This document shows, in pieces, positions 48,831-60,483 of a stretch of 64,000 nucleotides of DNA. Source of the DNA: Nemopilema nomurai (Eukaryota; Cnidaria; Scyphozoa; Rhizostomeae; Rhizostomatidae); contig ML133496.1 of NCBI GenBank assembly GCA_003864495.1, forward strand, positions 2,261,631-2,325,630, written 5' to 3'. Under the pieces are notes generated by a model. It was not told where the DNA came from. It did no database searches and saw nothing but the letters and a program-made list of their open reading frames with translations. The first letter of the stretch is position 1. Each line of letters starts with the position of its first letter. The translations under genes and the position numbers were made by a program.

Positions 48831-50551
48831 TCAGTCAAATTTAAACCCCTTCGATTTCAAGTCTTCTCTTGCATCCTTGACTTGCTTTAAAAGAAGACAG
48901 ATAAAAATGGTTTATGAAAAAGTTTTTAATGCAAAGCAAAAGCCTGTTTGAAGAAAAACAACAGCAAATAAAATCTTTCCAATGCTTTCATCCCTCACAA
49001 ATAATACTTGCATTTTAATTGAAAAATGAATAGCTCACCAACAAAGAAACTATTTTAATATAAACAAAGGGGTGGTGCAGTGTAACATAAAAGTTTTGCA
49101 AATTATTGGCATGTAAAAATAAATAAATTCACATTGATTAAAATTGTTTCAAATTTAGAGAACAAAGTCAAAAAAAAAATTAATAGATAAGGCTTAAATT
49201 GTGAAATAGCATATAAACTTAAGATATATAAATATATATATATATATACTATATGTAGATTGCAGAAAGAAAATATACAGACTAGACTTTATATCTCTAC
49301 AAGCCTGTTTTGTCAAATTCAATCATCAGGAGGTACTACATATTACAAAAAATCCTTTAAACTGAAAGAATTACAAAATAATACAATATGGTAAGTTATA
49401 GAAGATGACAAGACTACAATAAGATTACATAGAATATAAGATGATTGTATGGAGAAGAATTTGTAGAATACATAAGAAATTGCTTTTACTAACTTGCTTC
49501 AGTTCTTCAGCCGCTTCATTACAATCATTAAAAGTGGCTACTCTGTACGCTATTACAAGAGCTGAATATACCTAAAAATCAAAAAGGTGATTAAATATCC
49601 ATCCACTTAGCAGATTTTCAAGGGTAAACATGCAAATTATAAATAAAGCTTTGAGAGGATATTAATGAGACAGAGTTTAATTAACAAAGTTCTGTTTATG
49701 TAAGCATTGCAAGAGTATATAGACTGTCATTCCTTAGAAAATTCACGTCATAATTAACTAGCTTAATCAATAACCCAAATATTTTTTTTACGCAACATAC
49801 ATATTGCAACGTGATTCTTAAAGTTTTTAACAACTATCAAAACAAATCGTACAATCTTTCAAATTGCATTTGAAAGAAAATGAGAAATGAATACAGAAGA
49901 AATGACTCACCCCAAATAATCCGACCAAGATGATGGGTGACTAAAATAAAATGGATCCTAGCTTAATAACTTCCAAATTAAATTTGTTATCAAACTTCAT
50001 ATACGAGATATTTCAGAAGGACCTTGTGAATTGCTTGCAAGTCAAACTTATAGGCTCTTGAAAGTCAACAAACCGAGACAACATAATACGCTACGTCAAT
50101 AATTTCTAAATATATTACAGTTTTAACGTAGCAATCGGGGCGAAACTGTAGAATCGAGATTCTACTAAAAAAAATTTTGATGTTTGAGTTTGATGTGGTA
50201 CGGTGCCAGAGTACTCAAAGTACCCTACCCCCTCCCAATTGCCCTGGAATTGGCAGAAGCCCATGTCTCGTTAGTAATGGCTGGTTTATATTATTTCTGA
50301 AATTTAAACTGTATTTGTAGAATCCAAGTTTTACAGTTTCGCCGCATTCAGCAAGCGAAAGTAGCAAAATTTGATATGATAGGCCTAAGATGCTGATGGA
50401 TGGTCGTAATACTTATTTGCCGCATACTTACAAGTTGAATAGCAAGCTTCGTGGTTTCTGATAGATTAAATGGCAGTGCATCTTTCAATGCCAAAAGATA
50501 GAATACTGCATACAGTGTTACGGCGAAAACCCACTCTTGCAGCTTTGTCAT
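48831..50551 (-). CDS. DPM3: Dolichol-phosphate mannosyltransferase subunit 3
   Basis: Four coding exons: 50551-50432, 49940-49911, 49571-49494, 48884-48831. All are in phase 0 and join to 93 aa, against 92 in human. The start MTKLQEWVF matches the family's MTKLAQWLW. Two membrane helices follow (about 8-25 and 38-58), then the conserved YRVATFNDCNEAAEEL and KDAREDLKSKGFKF tail, which binds and anchors the catalytic DPM1. The complex makes dolichol-phosphate mannose at the ER for N-glycans, O-mannose and GPI anchors. Exon 2 is only 30 nt. Intron 3 contains a TA microsatellite, and a further intron may lie just after the stop. Confidence 0.96.
49221..49250. repeat. (TA)n tract in DPM3 intron 3
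   Basis: About 20 bp of pure TA dinucleotides flanked by related AT-rich sequence. Confidence 0.9.
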
Positions 50552-52048
50552 CTTTGGTTGTCATCAATACGACAAATAGGCCACGTTAACAAAAAGTTTG
50601 TTTTGCTCCGTGTCCAGCCTCGTTACGAGGCAGAAGCTCTTTCGTCGCCCAATAAATGCAGATTTTGGAGAGAAAATGGGTGCAAAAGTTAGCACCCAAT
50701 GAAAATTTTATTTTAGTTAAAGTTCCTATTATCGTAATATGTAGTCCCTATAGCTAGACCGTTGTTCATTTTTCGCCATCAAAAGGCCTGTCAGTTTTCT
50801 AAATGGTATTTTATTCATATAACATTTCGTGGCTAGTATTACAACGCACACTTCATATAACATTTCGTGGCTAGTATCGCAATCCTATCCATCGTTCAGC
50901 ATACCATATTGTGGAGCTAAAATTCAAAGCATGGAAAAAACCAGCAGACATTAGTCCTTACTTGAACTGAAGAATTATCGGAGAATTTTGAGTACGAATT
51001 CAATAAGGATTTCTTACAATATTCAGTGGCTAGCCAAAGTTGATTGAACTCAGTTAGCAAAGCTATATTTCAGCTTTCAGAATCAAAACAATTAATTTGA
51101 TTTAAGATGTAGAATACTGTTTTTCTCAAATATTAGATGTTCTTATGAGAGCTTATCAGATTTGGATAAAAGTTTCATGCGGTATAAGCCAGCTCATCCA
51201 AATAGTTGGCTGTTAGGCTTTTAGTCTTAATCTCATCGCTTAATTGATACTGATAATTAAGTTTAGTTTATCATCTGGTTGGCAATATCTATAATGCTTG
51301 AACGCGCCAGATATCTCATGGTGCTTATCTATTGTCTAATTATCGTTTTGAAAACGGGGCTTACAAGTATTTTGGATCAAGGGGGGGGGGAGGGGAGCAT
51401 TACAGTGAGGGACTTCTGTAGTACTGCTGTATAAATGTTACGGTTATACTGATGGAAAACATTTAGCTCTCCTCCATGGGCACAAGTAAACAGCCCCTTA
51501 AAAGTATTTATTCGATAAACTTTTAGCTGGAAGCAAGTTACTTCATTTGCAACTTCACTGAATATTGTCTGCAGCAAAAACTGAGAATTTGGAGAAGAAA
51601 GGATCATTTTTTGCCAAGAAAGAGAAACTAAATGCTTCGAGTTCTCAATATGAAAATATATTCAAATTCTACCGAAAGAAAGACGATACATAAAAAGGCT
51701 TTTTTATTATCAAAAACAGCTCTGATTTACTTTCAGCTAAATTGCACAGCTAAAATAGTAGACTTTATCTTATCAAAACTTTAAAGTTGCAAGTGTTTTT
51801 TCCCTTCGTTTTCTAGAACCTTTCACGCTATTCCACCTGATAAGTAAGGTAGGGCAGATAAGACACCCCTGTACTTTCTATTCGTCATATCCAGGTATAC
51901 TTAGACATAACCCCATCTAGAGCCATGGCTCTTCTACATTATGTATTTCTCTTGGGATAACTGTTGAAAATATATGATTCTCAGCATTATCTCGTTGAAA
52001 GACGTTCAAGATTATCCTTTGTGTATAAAACTACGTCATCAATTTAAG
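50552..52048. other. Intergenic upstream of DPM3
   Basis: Contains the DPM3 promoter region, a 26-bp direct repeat (50814-50839 and 50852-50877) and a G-run near 51381. No firm gene. Confidence 0.4.
50814..50877. repeat. Short direct repeat, 26 bp twice
   Basis: TTCATATAACATTTCGTGGC followed by TAGTAT occurs identically at 50814-50839 and 50852-50877, 38 bp apart. Confidence 0.9.
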
Positions 52049-52441
52049 TCAAATGAAGCTGAAACCAAAATGGAAAAGCAATGAAAAAGTGCGGATAATT
52101 GCCCCTTTGATAATAACCAAGTATTTGCAGCCAAAGTTCGCGTATACCTTCGCATGTTTATTAGAATGAGATAGAGGGAAACACCACGACTGATCCTTTA
52201 AACCTGAAACCACAAGTTCATTTCGGCTACAACAAGTCGAAAGATTACTGCTTCCAGGAGCATTTTCTGTGATTAGTTCCTGAGGCGTTGCTGGTGATCC
52301 CAGTGGCATTTCCAGGTCAGAGACGAACTTTCTTGCAAACTGTTGTCCTTCTGTCCGGTTTATACGTTTTTTAGGAATAAGGGCTAGGATAAAGGCCCGA
52401 CTAATACTTGGGCGCGGTTTTTCAATAAACTGTGCCTCCAG
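52049..52441 (-). CDS. Possible isolated exon of an unrecognised gene
   Basis: A 130-codon stretch is open between an in-frame TGA at 52444-52442 and a stop at 52051-52049. Translation from an internal ATG begins MPLGSPATPQELITEN, preceded in frame by INRTEGQQFARKFVSDLE. A good donor (AAG|GTATAC) lies near 52147 and acceptor-like CACAG near 52431. The composition looks protein-like, but I recognise no family and see no certain partner exons. It could be chance or a lineage-specific gene. Confidence 0.2.
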   Translation of the reverse strand: MEAQFIEKPRPSISRAFILALIPKKRINRTEGQQFARKFVSDLEMPLGSPATPQELITENAPGSSNLSTCCSRNELVVSGLKDQSWCFPLSHSNKHAKVYANFGCKYLVIIKGAIIRTFSLLFHFGFSFI

Positions 52442-52952
52442 TCACCTCATTCGTGGTCTTATGAGCGCAAAGAAATCTGGGTTCTTCTCAATCTAAATAA
52501 ACGTGGACGGGTAAAGCTTTCGCACGTTGTGACGTAATTTACCCTAATGATAAAGTTATCATAATTTTTCAAAGCCAAAAGTTATGACGAGATGAAAATT
52601 AAAAAGGTACCCTGCAATCGATGATGTTTAGCCCAACATTTGAAGGACAGTAAACTATTGGCAGGTGTTGATAATAGAGCGAAATCAGCCTTCTGGAGAT
52701 GTGGATAAAGAATAAAGATGGCGGGAGGGTTCCCTTGCCGCTGTGTATTGACCAGTCATTCTAAACCGGCCACTGACAAAGCCGGAAACTTTAAGGGTGC
52801 CTTTGGTTTCAAAGCCCAGATATAATAGGGGGTAATAATGGATCCAGGAAGCCCTTTGTATTGCCGAGGGCAGTCCTTAAAATTTCTGGATGAAAAGGTG
52901 ATATAGCTAGCGATTTGACTTTTAAAAGTTGTTGTTGTTGCAGCACAGAAAG

Positions 52953-53035
52953 GTACCCTGGGTACCAGTCTCAGTATATATAAAACAAAATAGTCTCTAT
53001 TATTTTACATACAGTGAGACTGGTAGCCAGGGTAC
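52953..53035. mobile_element. Foldback MITE-like element with 21-bp inverted repeats
   Basis: GTACCCTGGGTACCAGTCTC plus A at 52953-52973 pairs with its reverse complement at 53015-53035 (20 of 21 positions), enclosing 41 bp. The flanks carry CACAGAAAG on the left and CACAGAAGG on the right, possibly an imperfect target duplication. Confidence 0.65.
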
Positions 53036-53928
53036 ACACAGAAGGTGCTTTGGCGAGGACAAGTGTGAGACTGCATCAAAACTGGCACTTTACAACGGTG
53101 CACGCGGGTTGACTCGCAGATTGTAATGCGAAGGTCAGATGACTCGCAGATACCGCACATTCCTTTCCTTATGAATTAGCAATTAATCAATAGCTAATTA
53201 GGATATAGAAATACCTTTAGTGTATGAAACAAGCAAGTTAAAAGTTGCTATCCCGTTTTCCTGCTTAATGTGATTTTTTAGCATCAATGGTGAAACCCAA
53301 AAAAGTATAGAATCTAAATAGGTGACGAGGCGATCCCGCAGATTTCCTGCGGGACTATAATGTCGCCAAGATCAAAGAACGCCAGAAGAAAAATCTAACT
53401 TGAAGGCCTGGGTCCCCAGTCCTCTTCGTTCCCAGCTCTGGGTTGGAAGTTAAGCGTGCGAATTGCAAACAACAGCAAGCATTTCTGGTGAGACAAGAAG
53501 ACTTTCGTGCAACAGTTTCCGTTCCTGATACCATCCCAGCAACTTGCACTGCTACTGCACTGCCTTAGGGGCCTACCTCTCTCTTCCGACACAGAAGCCA
53601 ATTCGAAACATCATCCCTCAAGGGACTTCGTATTGCCACATCGGACCTTCAGCAAGTAGAACGGCAGCTCCTAATCAACGCAATGTTCGACTTTCCGAAG
53701 TATGACGTAAGCAAAATCACTTGAGACCCAAAATGAAAGATTAGTCTGTGATTCAATTTTGTCAACAGAGACAAATAAATTAACTATACCGAAGTGCTAG
53801 TAAAGAGACTATTCTGAAACTTCAAGACTTTATTATTTATGCTACAAAACAGCTGGAAAATTCCATACGGCAGAACAAAAAGTTTTAAACTTCAATACAA
53901 TAAATTTGATACCGTGCACGCGACAATT

Positions 53929-53934
53929 TTTATT
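53929..53934 (-). terminator. Candidate poly(A) signal for ARL8
   Basis: AATAAA on the minus strand about 690 nt past the ARL8 stop. Another candidate lies at 53829-53834. Confidence 0.35.
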
Positions 53935-54618
53935 CAGCAAAATGTGTTTAATGAAAGGAGGTTTGTTACTGACGAAACTTGCCTTTTGGAAAGTTGGTAA
54001 ATCTCTACTGAAACTTTCAAACGATGAAGAACTGCAACTAAATTAAACAACAACTGCCTCATTTCTACAAGAAAAGCACCTACATAGTTTCATTGAATAC
54101 GGAAAATAATGGCAAAAAATAACAAATAAGTTTGGAAGGACATTCAATAATCACCCATGAAATTATTCCCTAATTCCCATTTATCCACTGAATTCACGAA
54201 AGGTATTAATAGTAATACAGTGCAGACAAGAGGGCGTTACCAACTTTAATTGTTTAAATAATTCATCCCAATTTTGTTACAAAATCAACCCAAATTAAAT
54301 AATGGATGGAGAAAACATTAACCTTAAAGGAACAAATTAGGCCTTTCGGTTAGGCCCAGCAAACAGCGTCGCAAAGTTTTAAGTAAAGGACTAATCTTGC
54401 ACATCGCCTGTGACTTAAGGAATAATTCGAAATGCTGCGTTATTAATTATTGCGTAATACTACAGGATCAGTTACGGCTGATGCAGCTAATCAGTACAAA
54501 TATTGAGTAATATCATTGTGAGAACGTTAAGGCCGTTTGGTTCAATTCACCTCAATGTAAGCATTGTCACTGTGAACGAATTAATCAATGTCACGTGTAA
54601 TCACAAAGGCGAGGCAGT

Positions 54619-57600
54619 TTAGCTTTTTGACTTGGAGTGTTGTATGAGCCATTGCAGTGTTATGTCTAGAAAACAAGAAGGCATTGTTACTCAAGATTTA
54701 CACTTGCGTTGCTAATTACAGTGGGATTAATTATTAAGATGGCTAAACGAATGGTTGTTCAGGATAAATCGATTCCATTCCGGCCAAAGTATTACTAGGA
54801 CAAAAAGCTTCACGACTGTGATGACGTCATCATCAGAACATTAGCTACATTAAAAACCGCCTGGTCGCCTCCGCTTGGAGCATTCCAAGCTCAAGGTAAA
54901 TCTGCCCCCATGCCCCCAAACCCCAACTCTTAGACCCTGCCAGCCCTGCTTGCCCCACATTCCCTGAATAAATGTTAGTGCAACATGCTGGTCATTTCAA
55001 GACAGGGAATTGTTCCAGGGAACTCTAATTATTAAAAGGTACAGATTAAGGGCTTATAGATAGATGTGAGGGTTGACAGCAGCACCTTAGCAAAAATCTG
55101 AATCGCGAAAGTCGACAAGGACTTTTAAACCGCCATATTTATGACAGCTTGGTAAGACGTGTTACAGGCTTAAGGGCCTAGACGAGAAGAACTGCGTCTA
55201 GAAAAACGTCAGACAACTAAAGGGCTTGGGGTCTAGCTTTAGATGCACAGAGATTCTGACTAAATAACTGCCGTCTTTACTAATAAAAGTAGAGGAAAGG
55301 ATAGGCTATATTTTTAAATTACTACAGATGAAAAAAGAAAGTTTTGTCACTTTTGAAATGAAGCTAAAGAAATATAAGTATTTCGTATTTCAAATTTGTA
55401 ATGAGAAAGAACACAAGATTAATTGGAAAATTTTTATATCACTGGCCATTATCTGAATAAAAACTCAAATATGATTGACAATTGAGAAATATGACACAAT
55501 CTTTTGAAAAAAGTCCCAGACAGATTTTCGAAAAATGGGCAACAAATCTTATATCCTCTTAAGCGTCTTTTAATCCACAATCTATGCTCAAAGTGCTCTA
55601 ATGGTTAGCAAAGAAAGGGGTTTTCTGACATTTTCTTTGAATTCTTTACATACTCTTACACTTGTCAAGGAAAATCTTTGTAGCTGGGTCAAAGGTTTCT
55701 TGTAAAATGCCATATGCAATAATAAGTCAGTCAACTAAAGGCCAAGTGTCATCAAACATTTTGGCTTTGGGAAACAAGCTCAGTCTTATGCAAGAAAAGA
55801 ATGATTGCCCATCCTGCAAACAGATGTCTCTTCTAGGTGAACTTTTGCACATGTAATTTTTGCAATATCTTGCTCTTTGCATAAGCTGGATTGGGATGGT
55901 GTGAACCATAAAGGTGGGGTGATATCATTAAGGTGGGATTAAATCTATTGTTCCTCAAACAGTTCACCACAGAAAAGCCAAGGCTGTACAATTTTACTTG
56001 GATGATGCAAACATCAGATGAAGGGCTACTTGAACAATTAAAATATACTAAAAGAGACTTTAAGACTTTAAAATGTGAAGTGAAATGAGACCTAAATTGT
56101 AAATAAAGAGATAGAATCAATTTCCCAATAAAGTGATTTAGTGGGATTCAAAATCCCAGATCCTTAAAAATATTCAAAATCTGACTTTTTATATTATTTT
56201 GTCCTTTGAATGAAAGCCTTGATTGAGTGCAGAAAAATGTATACCAAGCAAAGAAGGCATTTGAGATTAAAAAACTTCTAGAAAATTGTAAAATGCTCAA
56301 GAAAAACTAAGCCCCTTTCAACCCTTACTTGAGTACTCATGACAGCATAGTTTTTGATGAGCTCAAATACTTCAGAGCCAAAAGCTATTGTCCAAGAAAG
56401 AAATGCAAGTAAAGAATTGACTACAATAAAAAGACTTCAAAAGGCCTACCAATATTGTCCTTCTCTTTACAAGAGATTGAGTGAGCATAGATCTCACGAT
56501 CCTGTACAGCACCTAGGTTTCTGTGAAATGAAGAAGACATTTAAAAGGTTTAATGCATTAATTTTAACATATCTAAGCTGCCTCTAGCTTCTACTTTACT
56601 GAAAAAGGACCCTTCTAAGTACCAATGCATTTAGTTTCATATATTCCTCAAACACTTTTTATACCACATTTGCGTATACTAATAAACAGTTTACTTAAAC
56701 ATGAAATTTACAGAACTATTTTATTGAAGTTATAGATATTACATCAGTGAGAGTGAAAACCAGATGCCACATGCCTCAGCATTAACAAAAATTATATGTA
56801 TATATTAAATTAAATTAAATTGTATTTTATGAGATTAAAATTAAACAATATTTTCTGAATTGGCTTCTTCAAAAAGAAAAATACTTTGAATTGTTTAAAA
56901 AATTAACAGAAACATCATTCACTTTCCTACAGCATAATCATAGAATACACATTAAATTTGAATGAGTTGAACTTAGGGAGGAGCTTGTGTTTAATGACAA
57001 AAATATAGTAGTAACTATCAACAGAAAGCTTAAAAAGAAACATAATAGAGGAAAAAGCTTGCAAGCCATCTTTCTATCAAATTATCTCGATACTTACAGC
57101 CTTTCAATCAGCTCTTTCTCTGTAAGGGCACTTGGCAAGTCCTTCTTGTTACCAAGAACAAGAACCTGCAAAAATTACAGCAGCATAAAAATAGCACTAA
57201 TTTACTATGAAGTACAAATTTACATTGGTGCATGGGGTTATAATAACTTAGTGGTTGGAAAATTTCTTGAAAAATCAACAATTGAGGGCTTGGGAAAATA
57301 GCAATGAGAGTAAAAATAGATTGATGTAAATGTTTCAGTTCAATGCAATTCCCTTTTTTACTTCCACTTTGTGCTTCAGGAAAACGGTTTGTATATACAA
57401 TACAAATGGTAAGGAACTCTAATATATCTTTCAGTTTTACCAACAAAGCCTTCAACAAGCAGTACTTTTCATGTGGGGTTTATAAAGTCCCCTTAATATC
57501 AATAGGCACATCTGAACTCTGCATATATTTTTAAATATTTTCACTGGTCTCTTAAATTTAGTGAATTTAAACAACTTTCATGATCAAGGTAAACAATTGG

Positions 57601-60483
57601 TCAATTTACAAGCCAGACAAATTAATACTTACTGGAATTCCTGCCAACTGTGGCTTTTCTAGTAAACTGTGCAATTCACTTTTTGATTGTTCTAGCTTAT
57701 CGTGATCAGCTGCATCAACCATATATCTGTAAGGAGTTTGAAGAAGGATTCTAATCAGACGGAATCGATTTCACAAAATCAAGTTGAAACATCTGAACAT
57801 CTGAATATTACTTAAATCAAAATATTATTTATGTTGAACTTACACAATGCAGTTTACTCCTCTGCAATACCTCTCCCACATTGTGCGGAATCTTGGTTGA
57901 CCTCCAATATCCCATAGCTAAAATAGATATTAAATCATATATATTTTTAATCATATATAGTCCTAAACCAATGTCTAATTTATTGTGCAACAAAGCCTGC
58001 CTTTGCTTATATGGATGTCTTTATTCTTGTCAAGGGCAGTAACAAAAGATTTGATAACAAGAGACAAAATATTCACATGTATATATAAACACATATACAT
58101 ATATAATCATAAGGCAAATGCTGACAGGAGGAAAATTCTTTCCACAAGGGTGGAATATATATGTATACATCTCAAAAGTTTTCAACAAATGTGACAAATT
58201 GTCTTTATCAAAACTTGGGATGGCTCCTTGAATTAATGGCCCAACCAATTAATCACATTTTACAAATGTTTTTGAGATTCTTCATTAACAAGCTAGTAGG
58301 TGTAGATATGTCTTAACTAATGTGTTATCATTGATGAGCCTTGTGTTATCATTGATGAGCCTTCAGGACAAATCACCAGTGACTTAATTGTGCTATGCTC
58401 TGCCAAAACATGGAGTAAATCAAGCTGATTTCGTATTTTTATCTAGTCTTTGTAATATGAAAATAGACCAATTGCGGCATTTCGGACGCCTTGATTACTT
58501 TCCGCTTGCGATGGCCTGTGATGCAAACCGCTTTTTATTGGTTGCTTCTCATACCTGTTGTCAAGAACTGGCAAATTCTTTGTTTTGCGTGTGCAAAGAT
58601 TAGCCCCCCTTGGACAATTTGGGCGTGTGTGGAGGCGTGCGCATGTGGCCTCATATTACAAAGACTGTTTATCGGATCTCAAAATTGTTCATTTCCCAGG
58701 CTTTCTAACTAGCGTGTAAGGGAAGCATAATCTGGGTTAGAAAAGCAAACTCAACATAAATAAGCATTGAAAACCAATTAATAGGTGGTAGTTAGTAACA
58801 GTTACCATAGCATGACAAAATTTGTAAATAGACAAACATAGGAAATAAACAGACATGGTTAGAGAAAATCAGGAAATTATGTAAACAAAAGCAATAGCAG
58901 TTATGAGAAGTGTGGACTATAACTAAATGGATAATGGCATATGAAGGGAACTTCTCCAATCAGGAAAAGATTTAGGAATAGTTTTGCGAAAAGTTTATTA
59001 GCTACTAGCCAATAGTCAATAGCATTTAAAAAAATTTCCTAGACCCAGGTTAGAAAACTTGGATGTGCTCTCAGCTATGCTGACTCCTTGTGTGTGCACC
59101 GTAAACCTTTTTTATAGAAATATCAATGTAGTCATGTATGTTATATATACTCGTTATGTATGTAGCAGGCATCATTGCTCACAGCTCAAATGCTTCCTCT
59201 CACAGGTCGCAGGTGATAATGTGTCATTGGTCTCAACCACATGTTGGCAAAAGGGTGAAAGTTTCCCAACCTGGGCCTAGACAAATATGTTTAGCTTTCA
59301 TGACTTCAAAACTTTCTGCAACACGGAAAGGAAAGACATTTGAAACAAGCATCTCCTGCGTGGACAATGCCATTCATGGTTCTAAAACTCATTGATTATA
59401 CTAAAGCACCTCAACTAAGCAGATGAAATACACATATCTGATTATTGAAATAAAACAAGCTAAAGTTAGAAAACTTTGTTTCTTAGGAAAGTTGCATTAT
59501 GGTACCTGACGTTTCTGCCTAATTAATATTTAATGAGATTGCAAAATATAAACTAGGAGGCTATTTCTGTGGATGGCTTTGGGGACTATTGATGTTTACC
59601 CATTTCTTACTCCCATACACTATGTGATGTGGAAATGCCTGCCATTTAATGAGCCTTCATGTATGAAAAGATCAGTTTTGCAAGCACAAAGAGAGAAGAC
59701 CATAAAATTTAACTGTGCTTTGTTAAGTAAGTAAATAATTAAGCAATAAATGCAAATTAGATAAATGAAACAAACTTCAAAAAATGAAATTATTGTTTTT
59801 ACTATCATTCAGTGAATGATTTCACAAATGCATAATTAAATGCACAATTTGTTTTCTACAATTATACCTTTATTGTAACATTTCCTTTTGTGACTTTCCT
59901 CATGTTGAAGCCAACAGTTGGTATCATATCTTCACTGAACTGTCCAGACTGCAAAGAGAATAACAAATGAACTATTTAATACATTTTTAATTACATGGTA
60001 AATTAGTGGAACTGCATGAAATCCTGCCATCCCTCCCCTCAGGTGGACCTTTTCAGAAGTGTGAATAAATAGACTCCAATGTTATTAACAGCCATGGCCA
60101 CACTATGTGTGAGTGGTCATTGCCTCAAAGAGGAAATCAACAGTAACATAATGGCTTTTTTATTCTTTGAATTTGCAGAAAAATTTATCCCTTTAGCTGA
60201 TGCATGGTCGACCTGCGCGGAAAGGGGAAGTTTGCAACCAAGAAGCGAGGCCATGTATAATTTAGGCACATAACTCCTCATTCAACTGCTTAACAAGAAA
60301 ACGTAATTTTAAATGTGATTCAACATAATAAATAAAATTAAAATTAAAAACAAAACACACCGCAATAACATTGACTAATGTTGTTTTTCCAGAATACTGG
60401 AGGCCCACTAAGGTCAACTCCATCTCTTCTTTCCAGAAAAGGCTCTTTATCCATTCCAAAAACCGATTTATTAACGTAAGCAT
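54619..60483 (-). CDS. ARL8: ARL8 small GTPase (lysosome positioning)
   Basis: Seven coding exons: 60483-60361, 59948-59868, 57917-57844, 57726-57633, 57165-57098, 56520-56450, 54665-54619. They join in frame to 185 aa, against 186 in human ARL8A and ARL8B. The N-terminus ([17 protein letters not shown]) lacks the myristoylated Gly2 of other ARFs, as expected for ARL8, which is N-acetylated instead. GTPase motifs are the P-loop GLQYSGKT (27-34), [10 protein letters not shown] (switch I), WDIGGQ (switch II), NKKD and SCKEKDNID. The C-terminus is [17 protein letters not shown]8 sits on lysosomes, recruits kinesin adaptors and drives outward movement and fusion. Introns 2 and 6 are nearly 2 kb each; intron 6 contains a CRE palindrome. 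Confidence 0.96.
54819..54832. promoter_or_regulatory. 14-bp palindrome with CRE core in ARL8 intron 6
   Basis: TGATGACGTCATCA is a perfect palindrome containing TGACGTCA. A regulatory role is inferred only from its match to the CREB/ATF site. Confidence 0.35.
58321..58362. repeat. 21-bp exact tandem duplication in ARL8 intron 2
   Basis: TGTGTTATCATTGATGAGCC plus T is present twice back to back. Confidence 0.9.
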
